A stretch of DNA of 64,000 nucleotides from Channallabes apus (GCA_030522415.1 CM060104.1:17349729-17413728), one strand, 5' to 3'; numbered from the stretch's first letter, positions 12,167 to 25,704 are shown. The notes: generated by a model from the letters alone, not told the origin. Numbers and translations are program-made.

Positions 12167-13700
12167 TAGATTAGATTAGATTAGATTCAACTTTATTGTC
12201 ATTACACATGTACAAGTACAAGGCAATGAGATGCAGTTTAGGTCTAACCAGAAGTGCAATTAGCAGAAAGTGCAGGATAAAGGTATAAGTTTAAGTACAC
12301 TTAAAAAAAAGGGATATGTGCAGGGAGAAGCTATGGGTAACTATTAAAGAAAGATATTATGTGAGCATAATATACAGATTACTAGTAACTATACTCATAC
12401 ATTTACAATGGATGAACCGTATACAGGTTGCTATTAACTGTAGGCAGGAATTTGCAAATAGATATCAACATAATGTACAGGATATTATATGATCATAGTA
12501 TACAGATTGTAAGTGACTATAATTATAAATTTACAGTGGATGAACAATATATACAAGTTGCTGTTAACTGTAGTTGGGAATTTGCAAATAGATATGAGCA
12601 TAATGTACAAGTTGCTATTTTCTATAGACAGGAATTTACATATGATATGAACATAATGTACATATAAACATAATGTACAGGAATTTATATGTAGACATGT
12701 GCGAATATATATTCAACCAGAAGTTTACAAATATGTTGTGCATGGATATTTGTATTTTCAAATAGGTGTGTACATTGTAGTGCAGTGCAGTCCATATTAA
12801 ATAGTGTAAAGTGTAAATAGTGTAATGGGAAGAGTATAGGGGTGTGTGAGGGGTGAGCAGGTGTCAGTGGGGGGCAGAGTTCAATAAGGAGACAGCTCTG
12901 GGAAAGAAGCTGTTCCTCAGTCTGCTAGTTCTTGACCTGGGACACCTGAAGTGCCGACCAGAAGGCAGAAGAGAAAACAGTTTGTGGGCGGGGTGGGAGT
13001 AATCCTTAAGAATACTGCGTGCTCGAAGCACACAGTGCTTCCTTTGAATATCCTCAATGGCTGGAAGTGGAGTCCCTATAATACGCTGGGCAGTTTTCAC
13101 TACCCGCTGCAGTGCCTTGCGCTCAGCAACAGAGCAGCTTCCATACCAAACTGTGACACTGTTGGTTAGGATGCTTTCTATTGTGCAACGATAGAAGTTC
13201 ACCAGAGTAGTTGAGGACAGCTGGTTCTTCTTAAGTGTTCTTAAGAAGAATAGGCACTGGTGAGCCTTCTTGACCAGGCTAGAGGTGTTAGTGGACCAGG
13301 ATAGGTTCTCTGAAATGTGGGTCCCCAGGAACTTGAAAGATGGGACAGGTTCAACAACCATTCCGTTGATGTGAACGGGTTCATGTGAACCTCTTCCTCC
13401 TTTTCTGAAGTCTACGATGAGCTCCTTGGTCTTCAGCACGTCGGGCTGGAGTGTTTCGGCACTGGCACAATTGAGGTAGATTTAAAGCACGCTGGTACAG
13501 CTGCTTGGGCAAGGGACATGTTAAAAATATCTGTGAATACCCCAGCGAGCTGCACCGCACATGCCCTCAGTACGCGCCCAGGGATACCGTCTGGTCCAGC
13601 AGCCTTGTGCATGTTGATCTGGCTCAGTACGTTGTAGACGTCAGATGAGGTTAGTGTGATGGGTGGGTGGTCGGGTGAGGAGGCGATCTTGGTGACATTA
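12167..13700 (-). mobile_element. CR1/Rex1-group LINE fragment with internal deletion
   Basis: Read on the minus strand, 13700-13450 encodes the start of the RT region ([49 protein letters not shown]). At about 13440 it jumps to the post-YADD region ([46 protein letters not shown]), open to 12864. The RT palm is missing. Then follows a 3' UTR, ending with a conserved-looking terminus (attcaactttattgtcatta at 12185) and a TTAGA/TCTAA tandem tail (12167-12187). Confidence 0.8.
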
Positions 13701-13739
13701 TCTTTATTGTCTTTATTGTGTGTATATATATATAAAAAT

Positions 13740-13755
13740 AGTCAAAATAGTTTTA

Positions 13756-13827
<72 letters not shown>

Positions 13828-13843
13828 TAAAACTATTTTGACT
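13740..13843. repeat. Perfect 104-bp palindrome with TA core
   Basis: The left arm agtcaaaatagttttagtgt (13740 on), GTGTGTA and a TA run are mirrored exactly by the right arm ending …actaaaactattttgact at 13843. There is no spacer. It may have arisen in a microsatellite or be a MITE-like fold-back. Confidence 0.92.
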
Positions 13844-13909
13844 GGTAAGGTGCTTAAAGCTTAGTAATTTACTGGTATAATATATAGTAGTATATTAATA
13901 TATATATAT

Positions 13910-15088
13910 CAGGGCTTGACATTGGCACCCGCCCACCCGCCAAATGCGGGTAAAATTCGGCTGTGGCGGGTAATAAGTTTATAAGTCTCACTAGCCACTT
14001 TGGCGGGTAGTTTATTCTTTGGTATTGTAACGTCCTTCGGTATAGAAGAAAAAAAAGATCACGTTGTTAGCGAATGTGCAGTTTACTTTGTTTTTTTGTA
14101 GTCATGCGCATGCCCAGTGACAGATTACACGCGCTTAGTTACCTCGTCCCGCTCGACGTGCTTACGTGCTTACGTCAGAGTCAGGATGCTGAAAAGAAAA
14201 CTTGGAATACTACATGCAAACACTACAGGTATGACAATATATTTTTGTTGTAGTTTTCTCTAAAGTCATCCGATATAATAAACGTTTACATTGCAACGTA
14301 ATATTATGCTAATAAAACGCGCATGAATGTAATGAGGACATTTAATATCTCTCTCTACACATGTTCACACATGCATTGCGCGCACGCACGCACACACTTT
14401 TACTTCCTGTTTGGTGTGTGTGTATCATTTCCTTAAAGGGCTATTGCTTCTCAACAGGGTGAGAATGTTTTCCCCTTTCGCATGGGTTATTTACTGATTA
14501 TATCTAAAAACGTAATCACTATTAAAATCTATTTAGATTTCATGTTGAATGATAGAAAATTCATCAATTGATTGAATTACCTCACACTATAAAGAGTCAA
14601 CACAACAAGATAGACCAGAGTCCATTGTCTTAACTCAGAATTCTGATATAATAATACATAATGTATAATAATACCTGATAATAGTACACATAATAACACA
14701 CTAAAATGATAAATGTTCTGAGTTGCTGTATTTTTAATATCAGAATGAGTTCAGTTGAACTGAATCTGTTATTTTTCAATTTCATGTGATAAGAGGCTTG
14801 AATTTAAGTTCAATAAGCAGAATATACTGTTCATGTTTGCATGTTTTTATATTGGGAGCGATCTTAACAGTACTGAATACTTGACTTCTGCTCTAGTGAT
14901 ACAGTGTATGCTGTCATTTAAAAGTAAATCTAGATATAACAAACATTAACGTACTGTATCATGGTGAAGAAAAAACTGCGATTTTCTGGTGAGAAAATTG
15001 TGGCTAGTAAAAAGGCTGAATGGCGAGTGACTCCGGAAATCCCCTAGCCACATTGGCCAGTGAGCAAAAAAGTTAATGTCAAACCCTG
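13910..15088. mobile_element. hAT-like non-autonomous DNA transposon
   Basis: The left end cagggcttgacattggc and right end gttaatgtcaaaccctg are inverted repeats (about 17 bp with mismatches). Next to them are subterminal GCGGGTA and tggcca motifs. No transposase open frame is seen. A clean 8-bp target duplication is not visible because the left flank is a TA run. hAT assignment is by terminal sequence resemblance, so moderate. Confidence 0.6.
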
Positions 15089-15313
15089 ATGTACAGTACC
15101 CATGTACAGTAAGAGAACCATCAAATTATAGTCCATTGGGAGACACACAAATATAAAAATATTCTATGATTGAATATGAGACAATTCAGAAATGCACAGT
15201 TCAATTGAATGGAGTCTGATTTTCATGATTTGTGAACTTAAAGTTTGACATTTACAAACATCGTTTACACATAACCCAGGGCTTTATGTCTATTCCTTTC
15301 TGCCAATCCTATT

Positions 15314-15505
<192 letters not shown>

Positions 15506-16204
15506 CCCACTAATGCAGTTCTATTCCATGTTTTTTGTCTAATGTTTGTGTAATAATACAAATACGTAATTGTTTCTTTTTTTTAAAATTATTTTTATTT
15601 AAGGTCCTTTATAGCTGCATCTTGTATATGGACAAACGTGTTCTCTTGTTCTTTATCTCTGCCTTGTGTGTTTGTTGGGAGGGAAAGGCTTTTTGACAAA
15701 GGTGGCAGGGCCCTTATGCAGACCTGTCATCTCTCTCTTCAGCATGTGTGAATGTGCAGAATGTCACTCTGATATGGAGATACATTGATGTAATGTCTGG
15801 CAAAGAAACATCATAACAAATATTTATGTATCTATTTCTCTGTTTGCTCTGTTAACTCGGGGTTTTTTTTTTGTTTTCCTCCACTACATTCTACAAAAAC
15901 CAATTTTACTTTCTGTACCACTACATTTCTGCGTAGTGTTACATAAACAGAGTGGTAAGTAGTATTTGAACCTGCTGGCTATGATGTAAATGTGTATGAT
16001 TTACCTTCCCTAGTATCAGGGGTTTTAAGTGTATCTCTCAGTGTGAGAGAACAATCAAGGCCTCTTAAGGTCTTCCACACCAATTTTGGAAAATCATGTT
16101 TTTATGGAGCTAACATCATGCTGGTACTGGAGGGTTAAAAAGTGCAGTAATGATCAGGTGCCCCTTTTATTAATAATGTTATATAATATAACAATGGCAA
16201 CTAC

Positions 16205-16255
<51 letters not shown>

Positions 16256-18419
16256 AACAACAACAACAACAACAACAACAATAATAATGGTATTATAAAA
16301 TGCAGGTACAGTTAAGCACGTACAATGTCTGACACAGTTAGCATGAATAGAAGAACATCAATGTGATCACTCACTCATTTACTCACAAGGTGAAGTAGGA
16401 ATGAAATAAAATATATAGAAATTTTAGGAACAAAAGTTCATCAAGTGTCATCCTCTGAGTGTCACTTTTTTCTTGACTTTTATGCTTAGATCATTTGCTC
16501 ACATTTAGGTATTATGTGGGCAGATTAATCTCTGAATATGATTTCGTTATTATTCAATAAGCCCCAGATAAGCTTTTCATCTACCTCTCTCTCATTGTGT
16601 TTCACCTCTACAGCTCAAAAACATGGAAAGCTGATGAGGATCAGAATATCTAAAATCTCTCATCCCCACATACTACCATGCACTATGATATTCAGGTATT
16701 TATTTGGTTTGTTGATACAACATAGTGGGTGATAATATATGTACAATGAAAATAGAACTGTTGAACTGTTGTCTTCCATCAAACAATATTCATAGTCATA
16801 ACAAAATTCATAGTCATATTCAAGTGTAATGATAATATTATGATAACTGTGGTAATGAGTAAGAAAATGACAAATATGTGCTCTGCATTATAGTACCAAC
16901 TATGTATAGTATGCTAGAAAAGGTTCTTTATTTAGTGTTTTGCACTGTCCACTCCCTCCTATAATAAACAAACCATAACCAACCAAACCAATAAAAAAAA
17001 TCATACATGCTAATATTTTGTTTGTCAGGTTTGAGCAACGTTGTGGACAATTAATGTGAGAAAATGATTTCTAATGCTTGCAGGAATATCCAAGGAATAT
17101 CCCTTCCCAGCAAGAAAGAAAAAATCCATTAATGTGATAACCTTAAGTACATTTGGGTCGTCAGCTGGCTTCATTTTATTGTTACATAACATTGCTGAGT
17201 CTACAGTAGATCTGAAGCAACCCGAAACAGATCATAACACACTGCCTCCAGACGCTTGTACAGTGGCCACTACAGTATGTACTGTATGGAGCACTTTCTG
17301 TGCTTCTATTCTTAATATAAAGCCTAAAGACTTCTTTTCACATTATGCGTGTGAGTAACTCCAGCAATTTCAGCATTATGCTTAGTCATTTTCTTCGCTT
17401 GATGCAGGCTGATTACTTATGTAGCTACAGTAGTTTAATTAGTTACAGTGGTTAGTTAGTTACGTAGTTAGTTAGGTACTTACTTACAGTACTCACTCAC
17501 TCATTCACTCACTTACATACATCAGCTGCTAATCAAGAAACTCATTTAAATCATTGTTGCTGCCATGTATACTGTATTAACCCACCAGCAGCAGCACAAG
17601 AGCAACCCAGATACTGCCATGCAAGTCAATACCACCATTATTCTCCCAGTACCACCCATGTGCTTGCATGTCAATACATTCACATGAGCTTTCACTCATT
17701 GTTTCATTCTTTTGCTCTGTCTCTTTCTCTTTGAATTCAAGTCTCAGCATGGGTACACAGTGAGAGTGCGTTTATTAGCTGACTATATTTTGTACTTCAT
17801 TGTATACTACAACTATCCCTATTTTTTTTAGCTTTTGAAACACAGTGGCACATTAATGGCCAGGGCACAGCTATCTGGTGAGAGTGATGGCGACAAACTT
17901 TTGGAGTCACAGTGTCATGTGAAACTGATCCCATCTTAGGACTTACTATAAAGTTGTTCAAAGATGCTACACACACCCCACTGGGAGAAGTCATATTAAG
18001 TTTGCTGCACCTGGAGAATTGTGGTGATACAGTATATTGCACTGTATTACAACATAATGTATATGAAGATGAGATGCACTTAGAATGACATGTCAATGTA
18101 CAATCCTGGTGTCTGGCCTGCCTGTCGGCCAAGACAATGAAGTCCATCACCTTGTGTACGAGTTTTTTTAAGTCAGAAAATCTACCCGTAACTTTCTCCA
18201 TCTAGTGATGAAGGAAAGCAGGGCAAAGCAGGGCATGCTCAGAAATTTCCATCATATAATTCTGCAATGCTAATAAATATTTAATTAACAGTAAATGGTT
18301 AACAAAACATTCATTGGCCATTCACTTTCAAGCAAGGGGACCTTATTACTCTGGCATATTTTTCATCAATTATTTTGGCCTAAGTGATCAGTAGCTAAAA
18401 TACATTCTCTGAAAATCAT
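15506..18419. other. Intergenic, with TTA/AAC repeat
   Basis: No supported gene. A TTA run (16209-16253) passes directly into an AAC run (to 16280). Short tandem tta/gtta-rich sequence lies around 17430-17520. The rest is AT-rich. Confidence 0.4.
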
Positions 18420-19070
18420 CTCAAGCGGCTCTAGCACAGAAATGAGATCTGTGCTCAGTTCTTGTTGGATGCTATGTGGTAAAGTTTGCCAGCTTCAGTA
18501 GACAAAGGCCGACCCTGCGAGGTTCCTGAGGCATCCAGAGAAGGACCAGCTCCAGCTGGATTCAGCTTTATGATGGTTGGAGCTACACATGCTGCTCCTG
18601 TGCTTCCAGTGATCCAGACCTCATCTGCCCTCTGCACCTACTGACTCGTCCCTATGCTGAACTGGTCTTCTTGTCAATTTAAATAATTTCTGTCATATTG
18701 AATTTTCATCTGCACAACACACAAGATGTTATCTCATTTCTATCTGTTATCACCCAAATGAGGATGTGTTCCCTGTTGAGTCTGGTTCCTCTCAAGGTTT
18801 CTTCCTAATGCCATCTCAGAGAGTTTTTCCTTGCCACTGTCGCCGTCACCCTTGGCTTGCTCATCAGAGAAATTTCATTCATTCATCTCATTATTATTAT
18901 CTGCACATTTTTCTCACACATACACACTTCCAATTATTTTCTTTTCTATAATTATTATTATTATTTATTTTGTTTTTTTGTTACATTTCTTTCATTTTTG
19001 TGACGCTGCTTTGAGACAATGACCATTGTTAAAAGTGCTATATAAATAAAATTGAATTGAATTGAATTAA
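18420..19070 (+). repeat. Retroposon copy with TTGAA-repeat tail
   Basis: The 3' end reads gctatataaataaaattgaa, then repeated ttgaa units to 19069. The part from 18751 (cacccaaatgaggatgtgtt, ggtttcttcct, ccatctcag, tttttccttgccactgtcgc, ggcttgctcatcag) is repeated, diverged, at 23727-23962. A tandem 3' tail points to LINE-type retroposition. The clade is not determined and the 5' limit at 18420 is uncertain. Confidence 0.6.
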
Positions 19071-21909
19071 AGGTGCCTCGCTCCCATCAGAAAGGCTATG
19101 ACAAGTTTATAAACTCCTAGTTAAATACTATGTACCATGCGATTACATGCTCCAATGGGTACCAAATACACCTTCAACAGATAGGATGAACTCCAGGAAG
19201 GCTACTACTTTAGGAACTGCACAGTGCACTGACCACAAATTAAATTAGAAATGACAAATTAGCAAACACAATCACCACGCACTGAGGGAGACTGACAGGA
19301 GATGATAATTTAACTCTATAACCAACTCAGGAGAACAGAGTATTGTAGTTACAAGCTGTTGCAAAGACAGCTTCAAAGTGGAGTGGCATGTGTACAAGGC
19401 AAAAAAAAAAAAAAAAAAAAGGATAACCATAAAATGGCTGCATTTGTTTATCACATACTTTGGTCACTATCGGATTATGTTGAAGGACTTATCAAAAAGC
19501 AAGCAATGATGAATAAATTAGAGATGGGGAAAAATCTATTCAGTGATATATTGCAATTCTTTTGTGTGGTAATTTATGCATGCCTATTTTGATGCCGAAA
19601 TCGATTTATGTAAATAAATTTTTAATTTATATATGCTTGCATTTGAGGTAGTAATATCTTGCAGTTGCTATATAATTATACAGGAGAGAATTTCTAAAGT
19701 GTTCACATATTGGCCAGCAGTTGAAGTGTCCTGTGTGGTAGGGGCAAACTTTTTGTTTGTTTCGAATTGTAATGAAAACTGAAAAAAATGTAATCAGAAA
19801 AATGAATAATATTGTATACTTATAGAATTGCAATACAAATTTAATCGGTACCTCAGTATCGTGATAATATTATATCAGGTGGTCTCGTATGATTCCCATC
19901 CCTAGAAATGTCTAAACTATTCACCTTCACCTGATAAGTTAACTTGGGAGAAACTCTTTAAAGTTTCATCATTCTTAGAAGGGTTGCATTTGTTTGTTGC
20001 AATATAGTGTGAGGTAAAAATAATGATAAACTGGAGTGTGAAGGCATGCTTTCCATGCTTTCAATGCTCAGAGAGAGAGAGACTTAAAATAAATAATCAC
20101 ATGTCTGCTGAAGTGTGAAGATAATAAAGGGGTATTTGATATCTAAAATATTTAGACTTATTAATACATCAACTATTAAAGCGTCACATGAAGGCACTCC
20201 ATCAACAGTGTTCTTCATGACACTCTAGTTACATTTCTAGCTTCTTTGCCTTATTCCTGGGGCTATAACTCATTTTACCACACAAGGATAGATGTGCACC
20301 TAATAAAAAAGATAATCCACAAGTTGAGATTATATATTCATTACATTGGACCCTCACAAACACTGAAACAGATATAATTTTGTTCACAACAGCACAACAG
20401 TGCAGGTAATATACCACCCTTAAGTGCAGACGAATTAGATTTCCTTTTATCTAAATCAGCAATTAAGTAACTGTGAAGGATTCTCCTACATTCACTGCAC
20501 CAGGGATAATTACAATTCTACTACTGAAAATATAGTTTAGTCAACTGAGGACATGTTTAACAGATTAAAATGGAATATTGAAGTAATATTGCCAATAGAT
20601 TTTATCTGCAAATGTACTATTACTACATAAAAATCAAAGCAATATGGATGTAATTCAACAATTAATTTTGTACTTTAACAGTAATTTGACCATACAGTAT
20701 GTGAGAGTGAAGATAATGAATAAAATGTAAATTGTCCCAATTCAGACATCAGCTGCATAATTTTCTGTTAGAACACAGCTGCATAAATGTCTGTTAAAGT
20801 ACTATAGCAATCCACTCTTTCACAAACTCATATGTTTTAACAAATTCTCCATGTTGTGTGTTAGTTCTGGTTAGGGGTCAACCAGAGGAATTAATCATTT
20901 TGTTCACATTTTTAAGTATTACATAGCAGCACAGTTAAGGGAGTTTTAACAGTTTTTAGCCTTTTGATTTACCTTAAGGTTAATTATGACACAATGTATA
21001 TACTGTAGTTAATTCACTACGCTGATGTATTTTCTAAATGTTTTACTCCTGTGTGAAATTTCACTGAGTAAATTATGTACGAAATGAACTGACACTCACC
21101 CCCATACTGCCATACGAATAGAATTCAGATTAGTCTGGATCCAGTAATCAGCAGTGCGTGGTTGCTTCTCTTCTTTCAGGAGGCAGCCTTTACAAACTGT
21201 ACCGTATACTGAGAGCAATGCTGCATCTCTCTCTCTCCCTCTCTCTTGCATACGCTTCCAGAAAGAGGTCAGTAGTCTGATTGGTGCAACATCCCAGTGG
21301 ATTCTTTTTTGTAAATTGGATAAATTATGCCCCACACTTTGCAAACATGCACCTGATCTGCGTTTTTGAATATATGAATATTTGCTTTAAAGACATACAA
21401 TAGCATAATAAAGACATGAATTATGAAAAAGATTTGAGATAATACAAAAATGCTCAGTAAGCTACATAATATTTGCAGGTATGTAGCTTATTGACAAACT
21501 TAAAAGGATTTACTTTCTAGTTTATTACTGTTATTATTAGAAAGGACTTACTTACTGCTCAGTTCTCTACCTACTAATTCAGGAGGTACTCTGCTGTACC
21601 CTTTAAACTCAGAGCAAAAAAGCAATAGTGTTATTACTGTTTTTTTTGTTTTTGGTTTGTTTTGGAAATAAACATATTACGTACATAGGGCTTAGGATTG
21701 TGCAGTATAGAGTGACATCCTTTTGTCAGCAAAATATATATCTTATCTTTAATAAAAAATATAATCTTTAACAAACATAACTGAGCAAAAATAAAATAAA
21801 AAATGTGTCATATAGGCAAAGAAACAGCATTGATACACATGATTACATGATTAGAAAAATACATGATTGTGTTTTTCTAGTTGTTTTTGTTAGTTTCTGT
21901 GACCAAAGT
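19071..21909. other. Intergenic, nothing recognised
   Basis: AT-rich sequence with an A-run at 19400-19420. No coding frame with family resemblance and no clear repeat were seen. Confidence 0.3.
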
Positions 21910-22216
21910 AGTTCATTCATCTTCTATACCACTTTATCCTGTATTTAGGGTCACGGGGACCTGGAGCCTATCCCAGGAGACTCAGGGCACACACTGGACA
22001 GCATGCCAATCCATCGCAGAACACACAATGGTCAATTTTGGGAACGCCAATTAGCCTAATCTGCATGACTTTGGACTGTGGGAGGAAACCCACCAAGCAC
22101 GGGTAGAACATGCAAACTCCATGGACACAGAGACAGGAATCAAGCCTGGCCGGGAATCGAACCCAGACCCTGGAGGTGCAAGGCGACAGTGCTAACCACT
22201 ACACCACCGTGCCGCC
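21910..22216 (-). repeat. Full-length HE1/V-SINE-like SINE with target duplication
   Basis: The minus strand begins ggcggcacggtggtgtagtg at 22216 (tRNA box A), has box B around 22160, and ends in a tail around 21915. It is flanked by gaccaaagt at 21901-21909 and 22217-22225; a few more bases match on each side. The duplication shows target-primed retroposition and fixes the borders. Confidence 0.88.
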
Positions 22217-22225
22217 GACCAAAGT

Positions 22226-23209
22226 TGTAGTAGTAATAATAATAATAATAATATGCTTATTTTGTGAGTTTGACATCATTCCCATATTCCAGTAGTGATC
22301 AAATATACATGTTATAAAAGTAACAATAACTTTTGTTCTACCTAACATATACAGTATAAAAACCCAAATGCACAGTTTGATGTCTGAAGCCTCCCCGTTA
22401 ACACACATAAGTTTTTACAATGTTACTTTTGATGAATATACTGGAACAAAAAATATTTGAGCACAGTGGCCTCATTGGACACGACTCACTTTCATGGATG
22501 GACTCCAGTTCTTTGCAGTACACTGGTGAAAAAGTAGGCTAAACAAGAGCATCTCCACATAATTTTGACAAAATGCATATGTTTAATTACAGTAGAGATT
22601 CCAATGTAAATTACTGTGTCAGAACATAAACTTTTGTCATTTTTGCCTGTTTACTAGATTTCAGCATAGAGATATCTTTACTGTAAGTATTTCCCCCAGC
22701 CCTCTACACATAAACATTTAAACCAATAAAATAAATAAATCAGTGAGAAAATCTCTGCAGGAATAGATGAATAGAGCAAAATCGACAGAAGAAAGGATAA
22801 CTCAGTTTCATAATAATTAAACATTATTTATGATGACAGTGGATTTGTAACTTTATGTGTTTGAGTTGCTTGGAGCTACATAAGCTCCATTTCATACAAC
22901 AGAAGCACCAACAGGCTAATGAGTGTAGCATTGAATAAACACTAGAGGGCAGGAGGCTTTAAACTGAGGAAAAGACATACCTGATTAAGCTCACAGTGTA
23001 AGTTCCAAACTCTTTATTAACGAGACTGTACATCATAAAAGTAAAAATCACAAATTTCAGCTAAAAGGATTTAGATAAATCCATAATGGTGGTGTCTGCT
23101 CTAGAAAAACAGTATGTGTTTTGCTGTTTACAAAAAAGTAAAGGTTGTGATTTTTTTCCCATAACTAGTTCTCATTATTAACAAATTTCTGCTAATATAT
23201 AAAGATGTA
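22226..23209. other. Intergenic, nothing recognised
   Basis: A short TAA run near 22231-22252; otherwise AT-rich with no supported gene. Confidence 0.3.
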
Positions 23210-23722
23210 CAATATCAGTCAAAAGTTTGGGGTTACTTGCAAATTTCTTTGTTTTTGTTTAGTGATTTATTTTCTACATTCTCCAACAATACAGGGGATT
23301 TCAAAACTATAAAATAACACATATGGAATTAGGTAATTACATAACAACAGCAAAAACAACAGTTAGTTGTTATTTTAAGACACAGAGGTCAGCCTTTCTG
23401 TAATAGTTCTTGCAAGAACAGTTTTGTCAAGTGCATTTGCAAAATCCGTCAAGCACCATAATGAAACTGGCTCTCATGAAGGCCATCCCAGGAGGGACCT
23501 CTGCTGCAGACGAGAAGTTCATTTAGAGTTATCAGCCTGAAAAATGACCAATTAACAGCACCTCAGATTAGAGGCGTTAAGAAACATCTCAATATCAACT
23601 GTTCAAAGGAGATTAATGCATTTTTTTGGACGCCTTCAGCATTCCTTTACAATGTAGAAAGAAATAAAAATCAGGAACCATCATGGAGTTAGAAAGTGAT
23701 CTAAAACTTTTGAACGGTAGTG
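23210..23722. mobile_element. Tc1-type MITE, 513 bp
   Basis: Flanked by TA at 23208-23209 and 23723-23724. The ends (…agtcaaaagtttggggt and aaaacttttgaacggtagtg) are imperfect inverted repeats of the known catt/gttcaaaagtttgg type. The inside carries degraded transposase-like sequence without an open frame. Confidence 0.7.
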
Positions 23723-23724
23723 TA

Positions 23725-23962
23725 TGTCACCCAAATGAGGACAGTTTCCCTGTTGAGTCTTCCTATCAAGGTTTCCTCCTATTGCCATCTCAGGGAATTT
23801 TTACTTGCCACTGTTGCTCTTGGCTTGCTCATCAGGAACAGTCTGATTATTATGATTTATACATATTGCCTCAAACTCATTTCCATTTTTTTATTCTGTA
23901 GAGCTCTTTTGTGACATTTACCATTGTACAAAGCGCTAAAAAAATTAAGCTGAATTAAAAAT
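23725..23962 (+). repeat. Second copy of the TTGAA-tail retroposon, 3' part
   Basis: Matches 18751-19070 in order: cacccaaatgagga, ctgttgagtct, tcaaggtttcctcct, ccatctcaggga, cttgccactgttg, cttggcttgctcatcag, accattgtacaaagcgcta. The tail is short (gctgaattaaaa). It abuts the TA-flanked Tc1 MITE, which may have landed in it. Confidence 0.65.
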
Positions 23963-24087
23963 AACCTGCTTTAAATTAATTTAAATAAATTTATACTTTA
24001 TTTAAGTGTGAACATACCATCCAGTTTATTAGAAACACCTGTACACCTAAACCTGCAGCTATTCATTTATATGGCCGCTGCACAATA

Positions 24088-25704
24088 CAGTGGTGTGAAA
24101 AACTATTTGCCCCTCTCCTGATTTCTTATTCTTTTGCATGTTTGTCACACAAAATGTTTCTGATCACCAAACACATTTAACTATTAGTCAAAGATAACAC
24201 AAGTAAACACAAAATGCAGTTTTTAAATGAGGGGTTTTATTATTTAGGAAGAAAAAAAATCCAAACCTACATGGCCCTGTGTGAAAAAGTAATTGCCCCC
24301 TGAACCTAATAACTGGTTGGGCCACCCTTAGCAGCAATAACTGCAATCAAGCGTTTGCGATAACTTGCAGTCTTTTACAGTGCTCTTGAGGAATTTTGGC
24401 CCACTCATCTTTGCAGAATTGTTGTAATTCAGCTTTATTTGAGGGTTTTCTAGCATGAACCGCCTTTTTAAGGTCATGCCACAAAATCTCAATAGGATTC
24501 AGGTCAGGACTTTGACTAGGCCAGTCCAAAGTCTTCATTTTGTTTTTCTTCAGCCATTCAGAGGTGGATTTGCTGGTGTGTTTTGGGTCATTGTCCTGCT
24601 GCAGCACCCAAGATCGCTTCAGCTTGAGTTGACGAACAGATGGCCGGACATTCTCATTCAGGATTTTTTGGTAGACAGTAGAATTCATGGTTCCATCTAT
24701 CACAGCAAGCCTTCCAGGTCCTGAAGCAGCAAAACAACCCCAGACCATCACACTACCACCACCATATTTTACTGTTGGTATAATGTTCTTTTTCTGAAAT
24801 GCTGTGTTACTTTTACGCCAGATGTAAAGGGACACGCACCGTCCAAAAAGATCAACTTTTGTCTCGTCGGTCCACAAGGTATTTTCCCAAAAGTCTTGGC
24901 AATCATTGAGATGTTTTTTAGCAAAATTGAGACGAGCCTTAATGTTCTTTTTGCTTAAAAGTGGTTTGCGCCTGGGAAATCTGCCATGCAGGCCGTTTTT
25001 GCCCAGTCTCTTTCTTATGGTGGAGTCGTGAACACTGACCTTAATTGAGGCAAGTGAGGCCTGCAGTTCTTTAGATGTTGTCCTGGGGTCTTTTGTGGCC
25101 TCTCGGATGAATTGTCTCTGCGCTCTTGGGGTAATTTTGGTCGGCCGGCCACTCCTGGGAAGGTTCACCACTGTTCCATGTTTTTGCCATTTGTGGATAA
25201 TGGCTCTCACTGTGGTTCGCTGGAGTCCCAAAGCTTTAGAAATGGCTTTATAACCTTTACCAGACTGATAGATCTCAGTTACTTTTGTTCTCATTTGTTC
25301 CTGAATTTCTTTGGATCTTGGCATGATGTCTAGCTTTTGAGGTGCTTTTGGTCTACTTCTCTGTGTCAGGTAGCTCCTATTTAAGTGATTTCTTGATTGA
25401 AACAGGTGTGGCAGTAATCAGGCCTGGGGGTGACTACAGAAATTGAACTCAGGTGTGATAAACCACAGTTAAGTTATTTTTTTAACAAGGGGGGCAATCA
25501 CTTTTTCACACAGGGCCATGTAGATTTGGAGTTTTTTTTCTCGCTTAATAACGTAAACCTTCATTTAAAAACTGCATTTTGTGTTCAATAATGTTATCTT
25601 TGACTAATAGTTAAGGGTTTTTGATGAGCAGAAACATTTAAGTGTGACAAACATGCAAAAGAATAAGAAATCAGGAAGGGGGCAAATAGTTTTTCACACC
25701 ACTG
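24088..25704 (-). mobile_element. Tc1-like transposon copy C, best preserved of its family
   Basis: TA flanks at 24086-24087 and 25705-25706. Ends are cagtggtgtgaaaaactatt and aatagtttttcacaccactg, perfect over at least 20 bases; end-to-end similarity continues over about 210 bases. 1617 bp. Same family as copies at 6907-8441 and 32307-34061. Confidence 0.95.
24347..25324 (-). pseudogene. Tc1-like DD34E transposase, nearly intact
   Basis: Cut-and-paste transposase acting on its own terminal repeats at TA sites. 325 aa open frame from [20 protein letters not shown]. It has a two-part helix-turn-helix DNA-binding region with GRPTKITPR between the parts. The catalytic triad appears in [22 protein letters not shown] and [11 protein letters not shown], with 34 residues between the second Asp and Glu. 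All three acidic residues are present. Near the end, about 4 nt are missing compared with copies A and D ([12 protein letters not shown] becomes CKRLQVIANA and stops). About the last 20 residues are therefore lost or altered, and activity is doubtful rather than excluded. Confidence 0.88.

Noticed and set aside
17797..18201. 134-residue minus-strand frame
   Set aside because: Cys- and Ser-rich but no domain pattern or conserved neighbours; likely chance.
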